Assembly (NCBI GenBank): GCA_015178975.1
Contig: WHVD01000003.1
Span: 1,612,001-1,676,000, forward strand
Length of the DNA stretch: 64,000 nt
Direction of reading: 5' to 3'
Origin: Hysterangium stoloniferum
Lineage: Eukaryota; Basidiomycota; Agaricomycetes; Hysterangiales; Hysterangiaceae
This document shows, piece by piece, positions 1 through 12,908 of this stretch. Made by a program: the position numbers and the translations under genes. Position 1 is the first letter of the stretch; each line of letters opens with the position of its first letter. The notes under the pieces are model-generated. The model saw only the letters and a list, made by a program, of their open reading frames with translations, was not told the origin of the DNA and searched no databases.

Positions 1-499
1 GTGCGTTTAGCATCTCTGCTACTGATCGAGCGACCTTTTTGTCTTTGAACTCTACCCAGCCCTCCGTGTAGTGGGCCTTTTTTGTCGACGTGTGCTTTCG
101 TCTTAAATATGCGCGTTTAGCATCTACACTGGTCATCATCAGTACAAGCCATGAGTGAGAATCCCGCTGCTTGCCTTCCTGTTGTAGATACACCCGACCA
201 ACTTCACCGTACCCATTCATAAGATGGCGCACTTTTGTTGGGCGCATGCCCGGCGGGATGCGAGATATATAAATAATGCCAGCTCGTTCTTGTGCAGCGT
301 TAAATTCTGCTAAGGCCTCGGCAGAAAGTGGCTGCACCACTTTTGTAGCGTTCTCTCCGCATCCGTCTTCATCACCCTGGTCTTCGGTGTAATCGATAGC
401 GGACGATTCTGTATCACCCTCGTCGGGTATGGGGTCGGTATCACCATCGTGAAGGGTCGCTCCAGCTTCCGATTGAGGGTTAGAGGATGTGGCAAGCAT
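1..499 (-). CDS. ESF2: Pre-rRNA processing protein ESF2/ABT1 (3'-truncated by window edge)
   Basis: Nucleolar RRM-type protein of the ESF2/ABT1 family, which binds the 18S precursor and helps Dbp8 in early small-subunit assembly. Exons on the minus strand are 499-175 and 123-1; the gene runs off the window. The N-terminus is acidic and disordered. From about residue 75 the family signature appears (GIIYISRIPPGMRP, then GEVGRVYLQQEDAKRAY, then EGWVEFKDKKVA). The intron at 124-174 is a 51-nt GC-AG intron (donor GCAAGC, branch site TACTGAT). Removing it restores the conserved continuity QQE-DAK. It is a multiple of three without a stop, so retention would insert 17 residues. The start at 499 is the first ATG in this frame; an upstream 5' exon cannot be excluded. 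Confidence 0.85.
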   Translation of the reverse strand, partial: MLATSSNPQSEAGATLHDGDTDPIPDEGDTESSAIDYTEDQGDEDGCGENATKVVQPLSAEALAEFNAAQERAGIIYISRIPPGMRPTKVRHLMNGYGEVGRVYLQQEGKQRDSHSWLVLMMTSVDAKRAYLRRKHTSTKKAHYTEGWVEFKDKKVARSVAEMLNA

Positions 500-1170
500 T
501 AAGGAGGATCTATAAATAGGATCATTGAATGTTCCCACGACTTGATCGTTGTAGTTACTGAGATCATTGATGCAGCTGCACATCGGATGGGGTGGCTCGT
601 GTCAGAACCTGATGGCGGAATAGAATTATCAGTCAAAGTACTACTGTTGGCCTGTCCCGTCGAGATATGACCTTGGCTTGCAAGACTATACTTGGGTCCT
701 TGACGCTGCAAACGACATCGCCAACCAAAGTAACGGGTTGATTTTGATGCGCGGTTGTCAAAGCAGAACTGCCACGCTAATCAAGCATTTTCAAACAAGC
801 ACAGCGATATCAAGGCCACCAGTACCCCAGCAACAACTTGAACCGCAACTCCTTGCATATCATGTACTTTTCTCATAGCATGTCATAGCTGGAATACATA
901 TATATATATATCTTATCATATGTCACAGTAATGTCTTAACTGGAAAAAATCGGTAAACCACCATGGCAACTCCTCGTAGTGATCAGATTTGAATCCCCGC
1001 CATGACCGAGATCATGGCGCTATAAAGCTCCGTATCCCTCTTGCTACCGCTTCCCACCCTTCCCGCCCCCTCTTTCGCCTTATTTCTCTCCTTTGGGCAG
1101 CGCCCTCTTCAACGTCTTTCATTCTTTCACATCTACTGACTCTTATTACTTCTATTCTTTGCTCATAGTC
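500..1170. other. Intergenic, divergent promoter region
   Basis: Lies between the ESF2 start and the Rds1-like start. It holds a TA-dinucleotide run at about 897-910, a TATA box at 1021 and a pyrimidine-rich tract at about 1035-1095. No conserved coding exon was recognised. Confidence 0.6.
1021..1027 (+). promoter_or_regulatory. TATA box of the Rds1-like gene
   Basis: TATAAAG stands about 150 bp before the ATG at 1171 and is followed by a CT-rich stretch typical of strongly expressed fungal promoters. Position and context are the only evidence. Confidence 0.5.
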
Positions 1171-2679
1171 ATGCGCTCTTTCTCTGCTCTAGTTTTGGCT
1201 GCTTTGCCCCTTCTTGCCCAAGCTGGCCCTCTCAAGTATACCCGAGCTGCTGCTGCCATTGATCAGACAGTGTTGCGTGAGTGACCTGCGCTGTATCTAC
1301 AAGTGGTTGTTGTAACTAATCCCCTTTCAATCACCCAGAATTCGCTTCCGTCCTCGAGTCGCTAGAGAGCCAGTTTTACAACCAGTCTCTGGCTAAATTC
1401 CAAGATGCTGATTTCCAATCTGCCGGTTTCTCCAGCACTTTAGCTGCGACACAACAGATCACGTAGGTTTTCCCTGCTAGCCGATGTACTACGAATTAAT
1501 CAATCGATCACTAGGAATATCCTCAAAGATGAGAACGCCCATTTAACCTTGTAAGTCAGAATTTTCCAACCTCTATTAACTGACTCTTACTCCTTTCATT
1601 ATTCAGCTTAAGCGTGAGCAATTTTTGATACTCACATTGCTAGTGCTTAATCAGTGATCTGGCATCCTATAGGGTGGACTCGCCGCTCTCGGGGCATCAG
1701 CACCCAGTGGCTGCCAGTTCAGCTTCGACAGTGTTCTTACTGATGTATCAACAATGCTTGCTACTGCCCGTGTAGTTGAAAATCTTGGAGTGGCTGCTGT
1801 AGGCTCAATTCTTGCCGAGTCCTTGATGCAATCTGATGTCTCTGTTTATGAAGTACCTCGGTGCGGCGTCACTCATCTCTGACCCTCAAATCCTCTCCGC
1901 TGCGGGAAGTATCCTTACCGTTGAAGCCCGTCATCAGACCATTCTTAACTTGATGTCTGGTACTGGCACTGCGATTCCTCAAGCTTTCGACCTGGCCTTC
2001 ACTCCCTCTGAGGTTCTCGCGATCGCCGGCCCCTTCATTAGCGGATGTGACCTGGGCATCCCTGGTACGTCCCAGTTCAAGTTATGGCATGCAGCAGTAT
2101 TATTCATTGTAACACCCCAGCGAACACTGCTTTGTCGGTTACTAACACGGGCGCGGTTGCTGTAGGGACATCGTTGACATTTAACTGGCAGGGAATGCCG
2201 TCAGACACGAGCGTGCGTCATCCGCTCATTAGCCAGTTTCGTAGACTAACGCAGCGATGTAGGCGTTCAGCTGTCAGATGATGATCGGTGGTAATGTCAA
2301 CACGATCTCACTCCCACTCGCCCAATGTGTTGTTCCATCCCTCGTCAACGGCCCCGTCGCAGTCTTCATCACTAATGACACACAGCCCTTGCTCAACAAT
2401 CCCGTTAAGCGTAGCGCTTCGACCGTTGTTGCTGGCCCAGTTATGACATTCATTGATCAGACTCCAGAGGCCGTTGGACAGCTCGTCCGCCCGGGATCGT
2501 CGTCAAGCCCGAGTTCCCAGACGTCTGATATTTCACCTGCTGAGGCAAGCGCTGTTGCCTCGAGTGCTGGCACTTCAACCCCTAGCTCTTCAACCCCTGG
2601 CCCCATCCTGACTACTGGCATGGGTGCCGACGGCAACATCATGATTAATGGGTGGTCAAACCTCCCCTCGAGTTCATAA
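1171..2679 (+). CDS. Secreted Rds1-like ferritin-fold protein
   Basis: Stress-response protein of the Rds1 type (Ferritin_2 family, a four-helix ferritin-like fold). The molecular role of fungal members is not settled. Exons: 1171-1276, 1339-1462, 1515-1550, 1607-1613, 1673-1798, 1854-2064, 2121-2212, 2263-2679. Residues 1-18 form a signal peptide (MRSFSALVLAALPLLAQA). Ferritin-like helices follow, with segments such as LESLESQFYNQSLAKF, ILKDENAHLTFL and VEARHQTILNLMSG, where E and H residues are spaced as possible metal ligands. The C-terminus is Ser/Thr/Pro-rich without a clear GPI signal. Exon 4 is only 7 nt; without it the frame is lost between HLTF and the next helix. A TATA box lies upstream. 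Confidence 0.85.
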
Positions 2680-3137
2680 TCGGGGAGTTGTGGTGAGAGT
2701 GTGTGGACTGGCAAGGACACAATAGATGTGTAGTTGGTATTTTACGATTGAAAGGGTCATTCAAAAGCTGGTCTGCGTTGGTCACTGGTGACTAGTAATT
2801 CACGCTGACCCTTGTTTAATTCTGGGTTGATATTTTGTTCATATCAGTTCAGCGATTTTATCAAATGTTGGGTGCGGAGTATATTGATCGCTGGCGAATG
2901 GTTTTTCTGAACTTTTAGACGATGGAAAACAAAACTGAAATTATTCAAGGGTATGAGGGCGAATGAATTTCTCGATCAAGATTGTCAGATCAGCTTTTAA
3001 GTAGATCTATTTCAAAGCAGCCAGGAAACTGCCATGCCATGCAATTATACATCCCCCCTACAAACATACATCGTGCGATAGTGATTAATCGTCATACATA
3101 AATCTAAAAAGCAAAGCGAGATTGGTTGCAGCGGAGC
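2680..3137. other. Intergenic, convergent 3' region
   Basis: Separates the 3' ends of the Rds1-like gene and the EAF-like gene. It is AT-rich and presumably 3' UTR. No gene was seen. Confidence 0.6.
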
Positions 3138-4671
3138 TCAATCGTCGTCGTCGTCACTATCGTCGCTTCCGCTCGAGCTATCGTCGTCATCGTCACTCGC
3201 TAAATGGTCTAAACAACACAAATTAGATTATTTAGGGAGCATGCAACAAATCAGATACTGGCCTTCTCCCGCAATCTGGTTCAAGGTGAGTGGTCGCGGC
3301 TGGGTGGCAGCACCTTCTCCTTCCGGTGATATCGGAACAGCCTCCATGCCCTCGTCGTCACCCGAGTCGCTTCTGACGTCCATGGCGTTCAGGAAGTCGT
3401 CGACGACATCACCAAATGCCTCCGTCTCGTCTTCAATTGGCGCCACTTCCACCTCGTGCATGTCCGCGTCTGAATCGGAGGCGGAATCTGGATAGGTCAC
3501 GCGCACTGCTGAAGGCGGTTGGAGGAGGTCAGATGGTGTCGGCTGTGTGTGGCGGGTTTGTGGGGGAAGCGCGGGCAAGGCGAGCCCGGAATTGGCCAGG
3601 CTGGATGGCGTTGAGTCGTTTGTCGATCGTGAGCGTTTGGTTGGTAGGCCAAAGTTGAGTTCTTCCTCGTCTGCATCCCCGTCCTCGGCTTCTCTCTTTG
3701 ATGTGATAGTAGCGGTCGTCCGGGCTCGAGGCTTAGGTTTCGCTTTGGGGGCTGCTTTGGGTGCTGCTTTGGGTGCTGCTTTGGGTGCTTTTGGTGCTGC
3801 CTTAGATGTTGCTTTAGATGTTGCTTTAGATGTTGCTTTAGATGGCGCCTTGACTTTAACGGGAGCCGGCGGGGGCTCAACCTCTACAGGCTCCATTTCT
3901 TCCTCTTCCTCCTCTGTCTCCCGCATTTTTGGAATCTGATCCAACAACGTCTGAATAAGTTCGTCATCAGGTTCGCCCTCCGCATCGGAATCGCCAGCTA
4001 ATGCCCTCTCAATATCTTCAAACTCCTTGTCGTCCTTCTGGACAGATGTGCTGGCTTTGGCGGGCTTTGGTTTGGCTCGACTGGAGCTGCTCGCCGCTCC
4101 ACCGGGTTTCTGTAACTTGACGTTCAAGTTGGATTCAAGCTTCTCAAGCTTGAGTGTCTTCCAGATGGGTTAGGAAGATGGTCAGGATAATAATTAGTAC
4201 ATGTAAACCATACCTGGGTGTCTGGGTCCCAAAGTAGGATACACTCCCACTCTTTGGATGGTTGTTCAACCGCAGTAAAGCGGTGGGGTTCCCCGCCCTT
4301 CCATAATAATATATCAGAACTGGGTGAAATAACATGCGACCCGAAGCTTACATTGAGACAAGGTCTTTCAAGTTCATAAATGTGTCCCTCGCCAGTACCT
4401 TTGGGAGCTAGAGTGCCAGCACCCTCGTTGTCTATCGACTCGGGCTGGAAGGCATCTGTGATTTCGTTATGAAACCTGCTTCAGCTATTCTTGAGAACAA
4501 CAGTGGCTATTGGAACGCACAGCGGAGCGAGTAGAACTCGGGATTAGGATAGTCTTTCGATCGCTTTGTGGTCTTTCCAGTCCTCTCATTCCACGCCTTG
4601 ATGAAAGATTGACCTATCTCAACACCCCGCCTCCCTCTGAGATCTTCTAGCTTTGCAGCAGCAGCAGACAT
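3138..4671 (-). CDS. EAF-family RNA polymerase II elongation factor
   Basis: Resembles the N-terminal domain of ELL-associated factors (EAF1/EAF2), which pair with ELL to stimulate Pol II elongation. Exons: 4671-4521, 4455-4352, 4297-4214, 4157-3263, 3208-3138. The EAF domain spans about residues 10-125 (FYSLRYAFQPESID, then CILLWDPDT, then KLEKLESNLNVKL). It is followed by a long acidic and Lys/Ala/Pro-rich tail with reiterated SKAT and APKA units (around 3740-3850). The end matches the family pattern of an LNQ(I/F)AG motif followed by an acidic Ser/Asp tract. To reach that acidic tail in frame the last intron (3209-3262) must start with GC (AAG-GCCAGT). The start at 4671 was preferred over an in-frame ATG at 4701. 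KRR1 ends 74 bp upstream on the same strand. Confidence 0.75.
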
Positions 4672-4745
4672 GAAAGACAATGGAATGGTGAGTGGACACA
4701 AGCGTAAGTCCCAAAGTGGAAATTCATATATTAGGTAAACACAAT

Positions 4746-6338
<1,593 letters not shown>

Positions 6339-6430
6339 GAATAACAGTCAGTTTCAAATCCCGCTCCGCCACTGAGTTACACTTCCGCAACGCCCGAAAT
6401 CCTCATTCAAGTACAGAACCTTTGCCAGCT
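6339..6430. promoter_or_regulatory. Bidirectional promoter KRR1/NCBP3
   Basis: Only 92 bp separate the start codons of KRR1 (minus) and NCBP3 (plus), so initiation elements of both must lie here or inside the transcripts. No TATA box is visible. Confidence 0.6.
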
Positions 6431-7953
6431 ATGGCCGACGAAGCTGGCTTTGCTGATCCACTATCTTATGATGATACACCATACGAGCGTCAAGTATTGG
6501 ACGATTCAGCAACAGAGACTAGCCTGAAGGAACGTATTGGAAACAGAATTTACCTTTTCGAGGACTCCCTTTCCAAGAAAGTTTGTCTGTCTGCTATTCC
6601 TTTCATGCTCGAAGTAGCTAATTTATGACTTATATTTATTCATTTAAGCGTAAAAGGGTAGATGACGATGAAGACAAGGCTGAGGAAGAGACAAGTGTTG
6701 CGGACAATGCAGGTTGGATTTATGCACTGACCGCTCCTGGGTCTGGGAATGATATTATGGCCTCCGATCTTTCGTGCAGATATACCCTATCGACCAAATG
6801 CTCTCCTTTTACAAGGACCACCCATTACTCAGATGCCAACGAGCCGTGTTTTTGCGTATGCAACCCATTTTGACGCCTACCCAATTGGTATGATTCTGCA
6901 ATAAATCATTGTTCGCTTATTCAACCACACTTCAAGGTCTGGAATGGGTGGATGATCAAACGTGTATTTTGGTTTTTAGCAATCGAAAGGGAGCATTACA
7001 TGCGTTCAATGCTCTGTGCAAACAGACAGTTGCCACTCATGGTGAAATGATGGGTATGGAGCTTGATGGTGTTGACGAATTGCTTCACTTCGCGCATGCT
7101 GTTCCGCTGGCTCTGTACCCCATTGAAGATCGTATCAATTCAGTCCTAGGTTGTTTGTTATGCCAGTATTCAACAGTTGGACATCACACTGAGGCTGACC
7201 CATTTAGGTACCAAAAAGTCGGATATACTTAAACAGTCCATACAAGTGCGTTGGGCCCGCCCGAGCGACGTCAAAGAGCGGGGTGCACGAGACAAAAGTG
7301 AATTCTACAAGAAATTTGGTGAGTCTGCGGGAAAGAATGTAATACCGGGATCGTCAAAACCAGTGGGTATCCGCAACGGAAACGATGAGGTCACCCGAAG
7401 TCGACTCGATGCACAATTGGACAGCTTCCAAGATGGAAACAAAGTGTTTAATTTGTCTCTGGAAAGGCCAAGCAGCGACGTAGATGCTCGTAAACGTAAT
7501 GAAGACGAGAGGCGTCGCCGTTTGGATCACGAGTTGGATGCGTTTCTAGCAGGTGGTGATGATGATTTGGTTCTGGAAAATGTGGAGGCTGGTCAAGAAG
7601 ACGGCGAGTTGTTATCGCGACCTTCCTTACTTGAACGCACCCGACGCACATCGAGATCAAGATCACCGCGTCGAAGGCGTGAAGCCAAGGCTTTGAAGAG
7701 ACCAGATATTCGGAGTGATCGAGATAATCCGCGGCGACAATACCAGACAGATTCAGATGGGCGATGGCTGCACAATGCAGAAGTTGCTCAAATGAGACGG
7801 CGCCGGACCGATTATGATGCAGAAGTGTTTGGGATGCGAGCTTGGGATGATGAACGTGCCGTGCCTCGAAGGAAGCAGAAAAAGGCGCGGAAAACTCAGG
7901 ATGATCTGGACAGGGAGCTAGAAGCGTTTGGACGTCAAGAATCTGCGATCTGA
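6431..7953 (+). CDS. NCBP3-like nuclear cap-binding protein
   Basis: Resembles nuclear cap-binding protein subunit 3 (C17orf85 family), which binds capped mRNA with ARS2/NCBP1 and links to export. Exons: 6431-6580, 6649-6712, 6780-6887, 6937-7149, 7208-7953. After an acidic N-terminus with a Lys/Arg patch, the RRM-like core reads ALLLQGPPITQMPTSRVFAY, then PIGLEWVDDQTCILVFS, then SIQVRWARPSDVKERGA, which is the family arrangement. The C-terminal third is RS/RD-rich and charged (SRSRSPRRRREAK), typical of nuclear RNA proteins. The ATG at 6431 is the first in frame. Confidence 0.75.
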
Positions 7954-8865
7954 TGTGAATTCGAGTTTTACTGGTTGGTACCCTTGTTTTGCCTTAATAC
8001 TGGGGCAGGTGCTTAATTGGGAACTTTATTGTTCACAGACCTGTTGGAATTCATATAAGAAACAGATAGGATACATGTAAAGATTATAAGTAGCTTATCT
8101 GTAACACCTTGCCTCCAGACTGAATTCTGACTCCGCTACTCCGCGCAGTACAATTCTTTATCATTCTTTGCTTCCTTCTGCTGCTATTGTTGGTATCCCT
8201 TGGAAATGGAAGCCTTGAACAACAACTTACTCCGACTGAAGTCCAACTCCTATACAACGCCTTCCGATGCCAACCGGATGTCAATGATCTTACATTCCTA
8301 CATGGCATAATCAGTCATCTACTTCTCAAATGATGGTCCAACAACATGATAGGCAAACAGTACTCTTATCCCAAGAGTCTCCTTGTGCTATCAACCCAAT
8401 ACCGGACAAACAGTGCCCCCATACCGAGACTATGTCATCACGTAGACTTCTGGATCAGGGGCATGGAAGATAGTAAAGGCCCCCCGAAAGTCGGACATTG
8501 AGTTGTCACTCTCAACAAGAGTGACTTAACATCAGTGCCTATAGAATACAATCAAACCTTGTGATAACTCATACTTGTGGTAACCCATACCTTGTGATAG
8601 CCCATACCTTGTGATACCTTGTGATAACATACCCATACTCTGGAGGCCAAAGGGTATGGGTTAAGATAGTAATAAAAATGTATATATAATTGGAACCACA
8701 CAAGCGTGTGGTCACACGTCACACTTGTCACGAAACCGTGGCACATAGCGAAATTGCCTAATTTGAATGCGGAGTTTCCTAATTTGGAAGGATTCACGTT
8801 CCGAACCCTCCCTTGTGGTTTGCTTTTCTTTCCTAAGTTCAACTACATCAGTGATTCGAAGGTGC
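7954..8865. other. Intergenic region with short repeats
   Basis: Lies between NCBP3 and the zinc-cluster gene. It contains the degenerate tandem repeat listed at 8556-8665 and a small CGTGTG/CACACG inverted repeat at 8705-8718. No coding exon was supported on either strand. Confidence 0.55.
8556..8665. repeat. Degenerate tandem repeat with inverted copy
   Basis: A unit close to ATACCTTGTGATAACCCAT (about 17-19 nt) is repeated roughly four to five times with changes. TAACCCATACC at about 8581 is matched by its reverse complement GGGTATGGGTTA at 8652-8663, so the block could form a hairpin. Possibly a decayed non-autonomous element. Confidence 0.6.
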
Positions 8866-11800
8866 ATGTCTCAGTCTCAAGATGCAGTGTCCGAGGCAAC
8901 CAATGAGGATGACCTTCAAGACGAACACTCTGATGATCACTGGCCCAGACAGCCTGATAGAAACAGAGAGAATCTGAGAAAGCGTAATTCAAGAGGCAAG
9001 TCCATCTGCTAGGTGAATGCTAATTACACTGTAGTAAAGGAATAGGTGTTTATAGCGTGTGATCAATGCAGAAGATCTAAGGTAGATTGTGTTTCTATCT
9101 CTGCAGAGTTGTGTGCTGAATTGGGTATTGGGTATTCCAACTAGAGTCGCTGTAACCCTTCTCCAGATAATGGCCCATGCAAAGCCTGTGTATTCGCGAA
9201 TACAGGTGAGTCTGAAATAATGTAGCCTATATGCCAGCTTAATCGTGTCAGTGTGTACCTATGCTGGTTTGTCTCGAATCCAAGCGCTCTGTCGTATGTC
9301 TTTGTCTTAATATTGTACCCAGGACCTTCACACAAAAGAGGCCCACCTAAGGGGTTCGTAATGACCAGTTAAACTGTGAATGTCATTGAATTTATTCTGG
9401 TACAGATACTTGACTGCTTTGGAAAGTCGTATTCATGAAGCAGAGGCTTTACTAGGAGCAATTATCTCTTCCCCCCAGGCCGATTCTATTGTCAATACCC
9501 TATCCAATGATAGTTTGGCAGAAAAGATAATCACCAGAGTCAGCAAAAGCGTTTTCGGACCGCAGGGACGACGGCGCTCTGAACAAGCGGTGGCCACAAC
9601 ATCACGAAATCGCAGGAGACCAGACAAAGAACAGCAGCAGATGTCAAACGGTGCAGTAATCTACTCTAGCGATAATGGTAAGAATGTGAGGACTTTGTAG
9701 ACCCTCTGTATTAAAAACCGCCACTTTTAAAGGTGTCCCGGTATTTAATGCACCGTCATACGCATGGCAAGACCATCTTACGCAAAGTTTGGCCGTGCGA
9801 AATCATTCTCCCGAGCCAGCGACCTTCAATGACCAATCGATCCGCCGTAATTCTCATAATGATTCATATTGGGAAGGTGGCCCTCGTCAGAAACGTCGCA
9901 TAGAAATGGACGAGCCCACGGGTGTTCAAGGCAGTAGTCAGCATTCTTTCTATGACCCAAATATAAGCGGTGAGAGCATTCAATATGTGGCTTGCATTCC
10001 TTCATATCTCGAACTTGCTAGAATTCCCGCCTGAGATGGTGCCCCTGGATGTGTCCGGTGTTGGGCAGTTGTCGCTTACCGACGATATGCAGGTTGGGTT
10101 ATGGTGTCTATGAGCAAATGTCCTTTTCTTTACGCTCCCAATAGGTCAGATGCTTTGGTGAATCCAGTGGATTACCGTTGCTATCACGATATCCGCGGTC
10201 TGATATGTTGTATTCGCAACAAACTTGGTATTTTCCGTCCCGCCATGACTATGCTCATTAGTAAATATTGATTCAGGCGGTTTCCCAAAATGCTGCACCG
10301 TCTGCCGACGAATAATGCCACCTGTATAGACAACGGCGATAGTATTCGCCTACCCTCCCGGTCCACGCAAGAAAGGCTCCTTCGACAATATTTCCATTAC
10401 GTCCATCCCATCCTCCCCGTCATGGATCGGGCTGAGCTGTGGGATGATTGGAGCTCCACGTAAGTGATGTCTCCAGCAACTGCTAATAGTCTGTCATCGA
10501 CGGCCCCCTAGGGACAGGCTCAGCTCCAGTGGACCCAAAAAGTTACTCCTTCTGTCGATATTCGCCCTAGCGTCATGTTATGATGAAGCAGAGTACAGTC
10601 ACCGGTCACCTCAAGACTCGGCTTTGCAAGGTATGAGGTACCTGAGAGATGCGAAGATATTGGCAGGTATTTCTCAGGGCTTGGCTCAATTGTAATGGCT
10701 TTTGACGATAGCGAAGACGGCATATCTTCCTCCAGTCACATATCTACTTGTCAAGCATTATTAATTTTAGCTTATCAAGCTATAGGGATCTGTAAGTTTC
10801 TGTGTTTCTTTTTGTGATGGATCCACCGATCAAATTATTTCGGTGGTATAGATGGGACTTTAGACGTATCCCCTTTTCTAGGTAATCCCATATTCCTTCG
10901 ATATTTTTTTTCTTTGTTGATCTAACCGTCAGCCCGCGGCATCCAAATGGTACTCTTTTTTTTTCTCTTGTCTCGTTCACATTAAAACATAAAGCAGTCG
11001 CTGGATCTTGGTCTCCACCGACGAGCAGATGGATGGGCTCCGGATGGCGAATATATCTTCTCGGCGTCTACCCTTCGTGTACGAAGCTGTATTTGGTACG
11101 GTTTCGTCATTATAGACTCGTATGTTTGTCATTATCACCCGATCATCCTTTACCAATATTGCCTGACAGACTTGTGGCCGCGCAATTAGGTAAGAGGTTG
11201 TACATTTGCTGGCTGGCACAAAATCGACTTGACTACGAAAGGCCGTCTCCCGCGTATCCGCCATGAGGATTATGATGTCATTCTCCCTGATATCGACTCT
11301 GTAATTAGGCATAGTTTCTGTTGAAATGGCGTGTAGATCCTGATCTTCATTTATAGCATGAAGATGTGCGACTATGGATGCCTCACCGAACACAGTCATC
11401 GACACAAGGATGTGGTCTACTCCTTGGTCGAATGACAAGTTGTTTTCGATATGTAGCGTCCCTTGGTAAGTAGACTTGGGAAGAAAAGCAGTCTTTGTAA
11501 CGGAGTACCACATCTAGCCGAATTGTTTTCAAGTGTTTTGCATAAGCTGTATTCAGTGACATCAGCAAGGACTATGGCCGAAAAATATTCAGAGGCTATT
11601 GATCTTGAACACAGGTTACAGAAATGGTATTTGGAGCTGCCTGAGGCATTAAGGTCAACTATTTCACCCGTATCATCCCCTCAAATATTCTGCCTCCACA
11701 TGTTCTATTGGTGCGCGACGCTCCTTGTGCATCGTTCGTTGTATGTTTTGCGTATACCTCTTTCGCTACTCTTAGCTCATAGCCACCAGCCTTTCTCGTG

Positions 11801-12621
11801 ATACAATTGGCGAGCAACCACAGCGGTGAGCCTGTCATCCCATGATCGAGATCTGTTGACAGATCCTCAAGCTTGTTGCACCTGATTTCCATAGAGCACT
11901 CGACTTTAGTGCCACTGCTGCTATCAACTTAACGACCCTAGGTAAATGTTCATTTCTTAGACGTACATTATTACTCCCTTCCCAAGGGTTAACCTTGTAT
12001 TTACTTCCAGCGCATACATACCAGTCCACATTTGGAGCCAAGCACGCTCCTATTTTATTTGTATACTACCTCCTGATTTCAGGGTGCAGTCTCTTTCTCT
12101 CTTTTTACGCGCGTTGGCAGTTTCCTGACAGCTTTTGTAGCGCCACTCACATCATGATCCGTATGTATATACCATAAGTTTTGAGCTCACAATCCTTACA
12201 GTTTCTTGTAGTTCAAATGCGTCCCGAAGATATCCAAGCAAAAGCAGGTATAAATACATGCTTATCATTTCTGCAAGAGATGAAGGTAGGTGGTGACGGC
12301 TTTGCCAATGAATTACTCCCGAGCATTGTGTAGGCAACCTGGCCTGCTGCATCCCTAATGTACACACTCCTGGAATGCACTAAAGTAGTCAGAGACGTGC
12401 CACCACCCAAGGAAACCAGGGATAATCAAAAACGGCCACACGAGGAGAGTTGTCATGAATCCGGATCTCTACAAGAACTTGGCACAGGAGGTTCTCAAAG
12501 ATTCAAAGATATTGATGTATCTCCATCTCCATTTGTGACTCTGGCATACTCTCTGGGCCTTGATCCCACTGCGGTAAATAATCTCTTTATTCCAGAATAT
12601 TACGCTTGGCCGGCACAATAA
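8866..12621 (+). CDS. Zn2Cys6 transcription factor with fungal-specific TF domain (25 exons)
   Basis: GAL4-type binuclear zinc-cluster regulator, presumed nuclear DNA-binding. Exons: 8866-8995, 9056-9081, 9145-9205, 9252-9266, 9323-9353, 9406-9677, 9733-9969, 10022-10092, 10145-10227, 10277-10459, 10512-10666, 10717-10791, 10852-10881, 10933-10949, 10998-11119, 11170-11189, 11242-11300, 11357-11465, 11518-11733, 11783-11825, 11895-11941, 12011-12083, 12141-12160, 12212-12285, 12334-12621. Total 818 residues. Zinc cluster at about residues 45-72: CDQCRRSKSRC, then CKAC, six residues, Cys, then GPSHKRGPPKGYL. The sixth Cys comes from the 15-nt exon 9252-9266. The middle-homology domain shows FHYVHPILPVMDRAELW, LDLGLHRRADGWAPDG, LPRIRHEDYDV and LHMFYWCATLLVH. 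Intron 1 is GC-AG (GCAAGT). Apparent frameshifts near 11240 and 11870 disappear once introns are placed. Target genes unknown. Confidence 0.8.
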
Positions 12622-12828
12622 ACCAAGCACATCACAGCATCCAATATATCTTAGTACCGCACAAGTTTGCGTTTAAGTATGGATTGATGCACTGCCAAGC
12701 CCTGTGATACGGAGTGAAAAATATCTCGTGGAGTGCTACGATGCCCTGGGTAATAGCAGATTGGGTGTCGTTATCGTTACATTGGGATTGTATGTGTACA
12801 ATAGCATGTGTATGCTAGGCTCAGAGTT

Positions 12829-12908
12829 CCTTACTTTTTGAAATCAAAACTTGAAGTGGCGTTTACGCACCATATTGTTTCATTATCCAACCAAATACAG
12901 ATTAAGTA
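12829..12908 (-). pseudogene. Relic of the MTFP1 3' end
   Basis: Closely resembles 13660-13738, the 3' end of the real MTFP1 gene. It keeps the codons for FGW and KQ and the LysAsn-rich end, but carries substitutions, an indel and an internal stop. It is best read as a decayed copy left by a local tandem duplication. Confidence 0.65.

Noticed and set aside
961..1020. TTTGAATCCCCGCC resembling a tRNA T-arm
   Set aside because: No matching acceptor stem, D-arm or anticodon arm upstream.
3497..3939. Overlapping frames around the Lys/Ala/Pro repeats
   Set aside because: Shadows of the repetitive tail of the EAF-like protein.
8084..8308. 74-codon minus-strand frame in the spacer
   Set aside because: Too short, no motif, no splice partner.
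10977..11513. 178-codon open frame on the minus strand
   Set aside because: It runs antisense to exons 15-18 of the zinc-cluster gene, whose sense frame carries clear family motifs.
11230..11900. Apparent frameshifts suggesting a pseudogenised transcription factor
   Set aside because: Introns 11190-11241, 11734-11782 and 11826-11894 remove them and restore family sequence.
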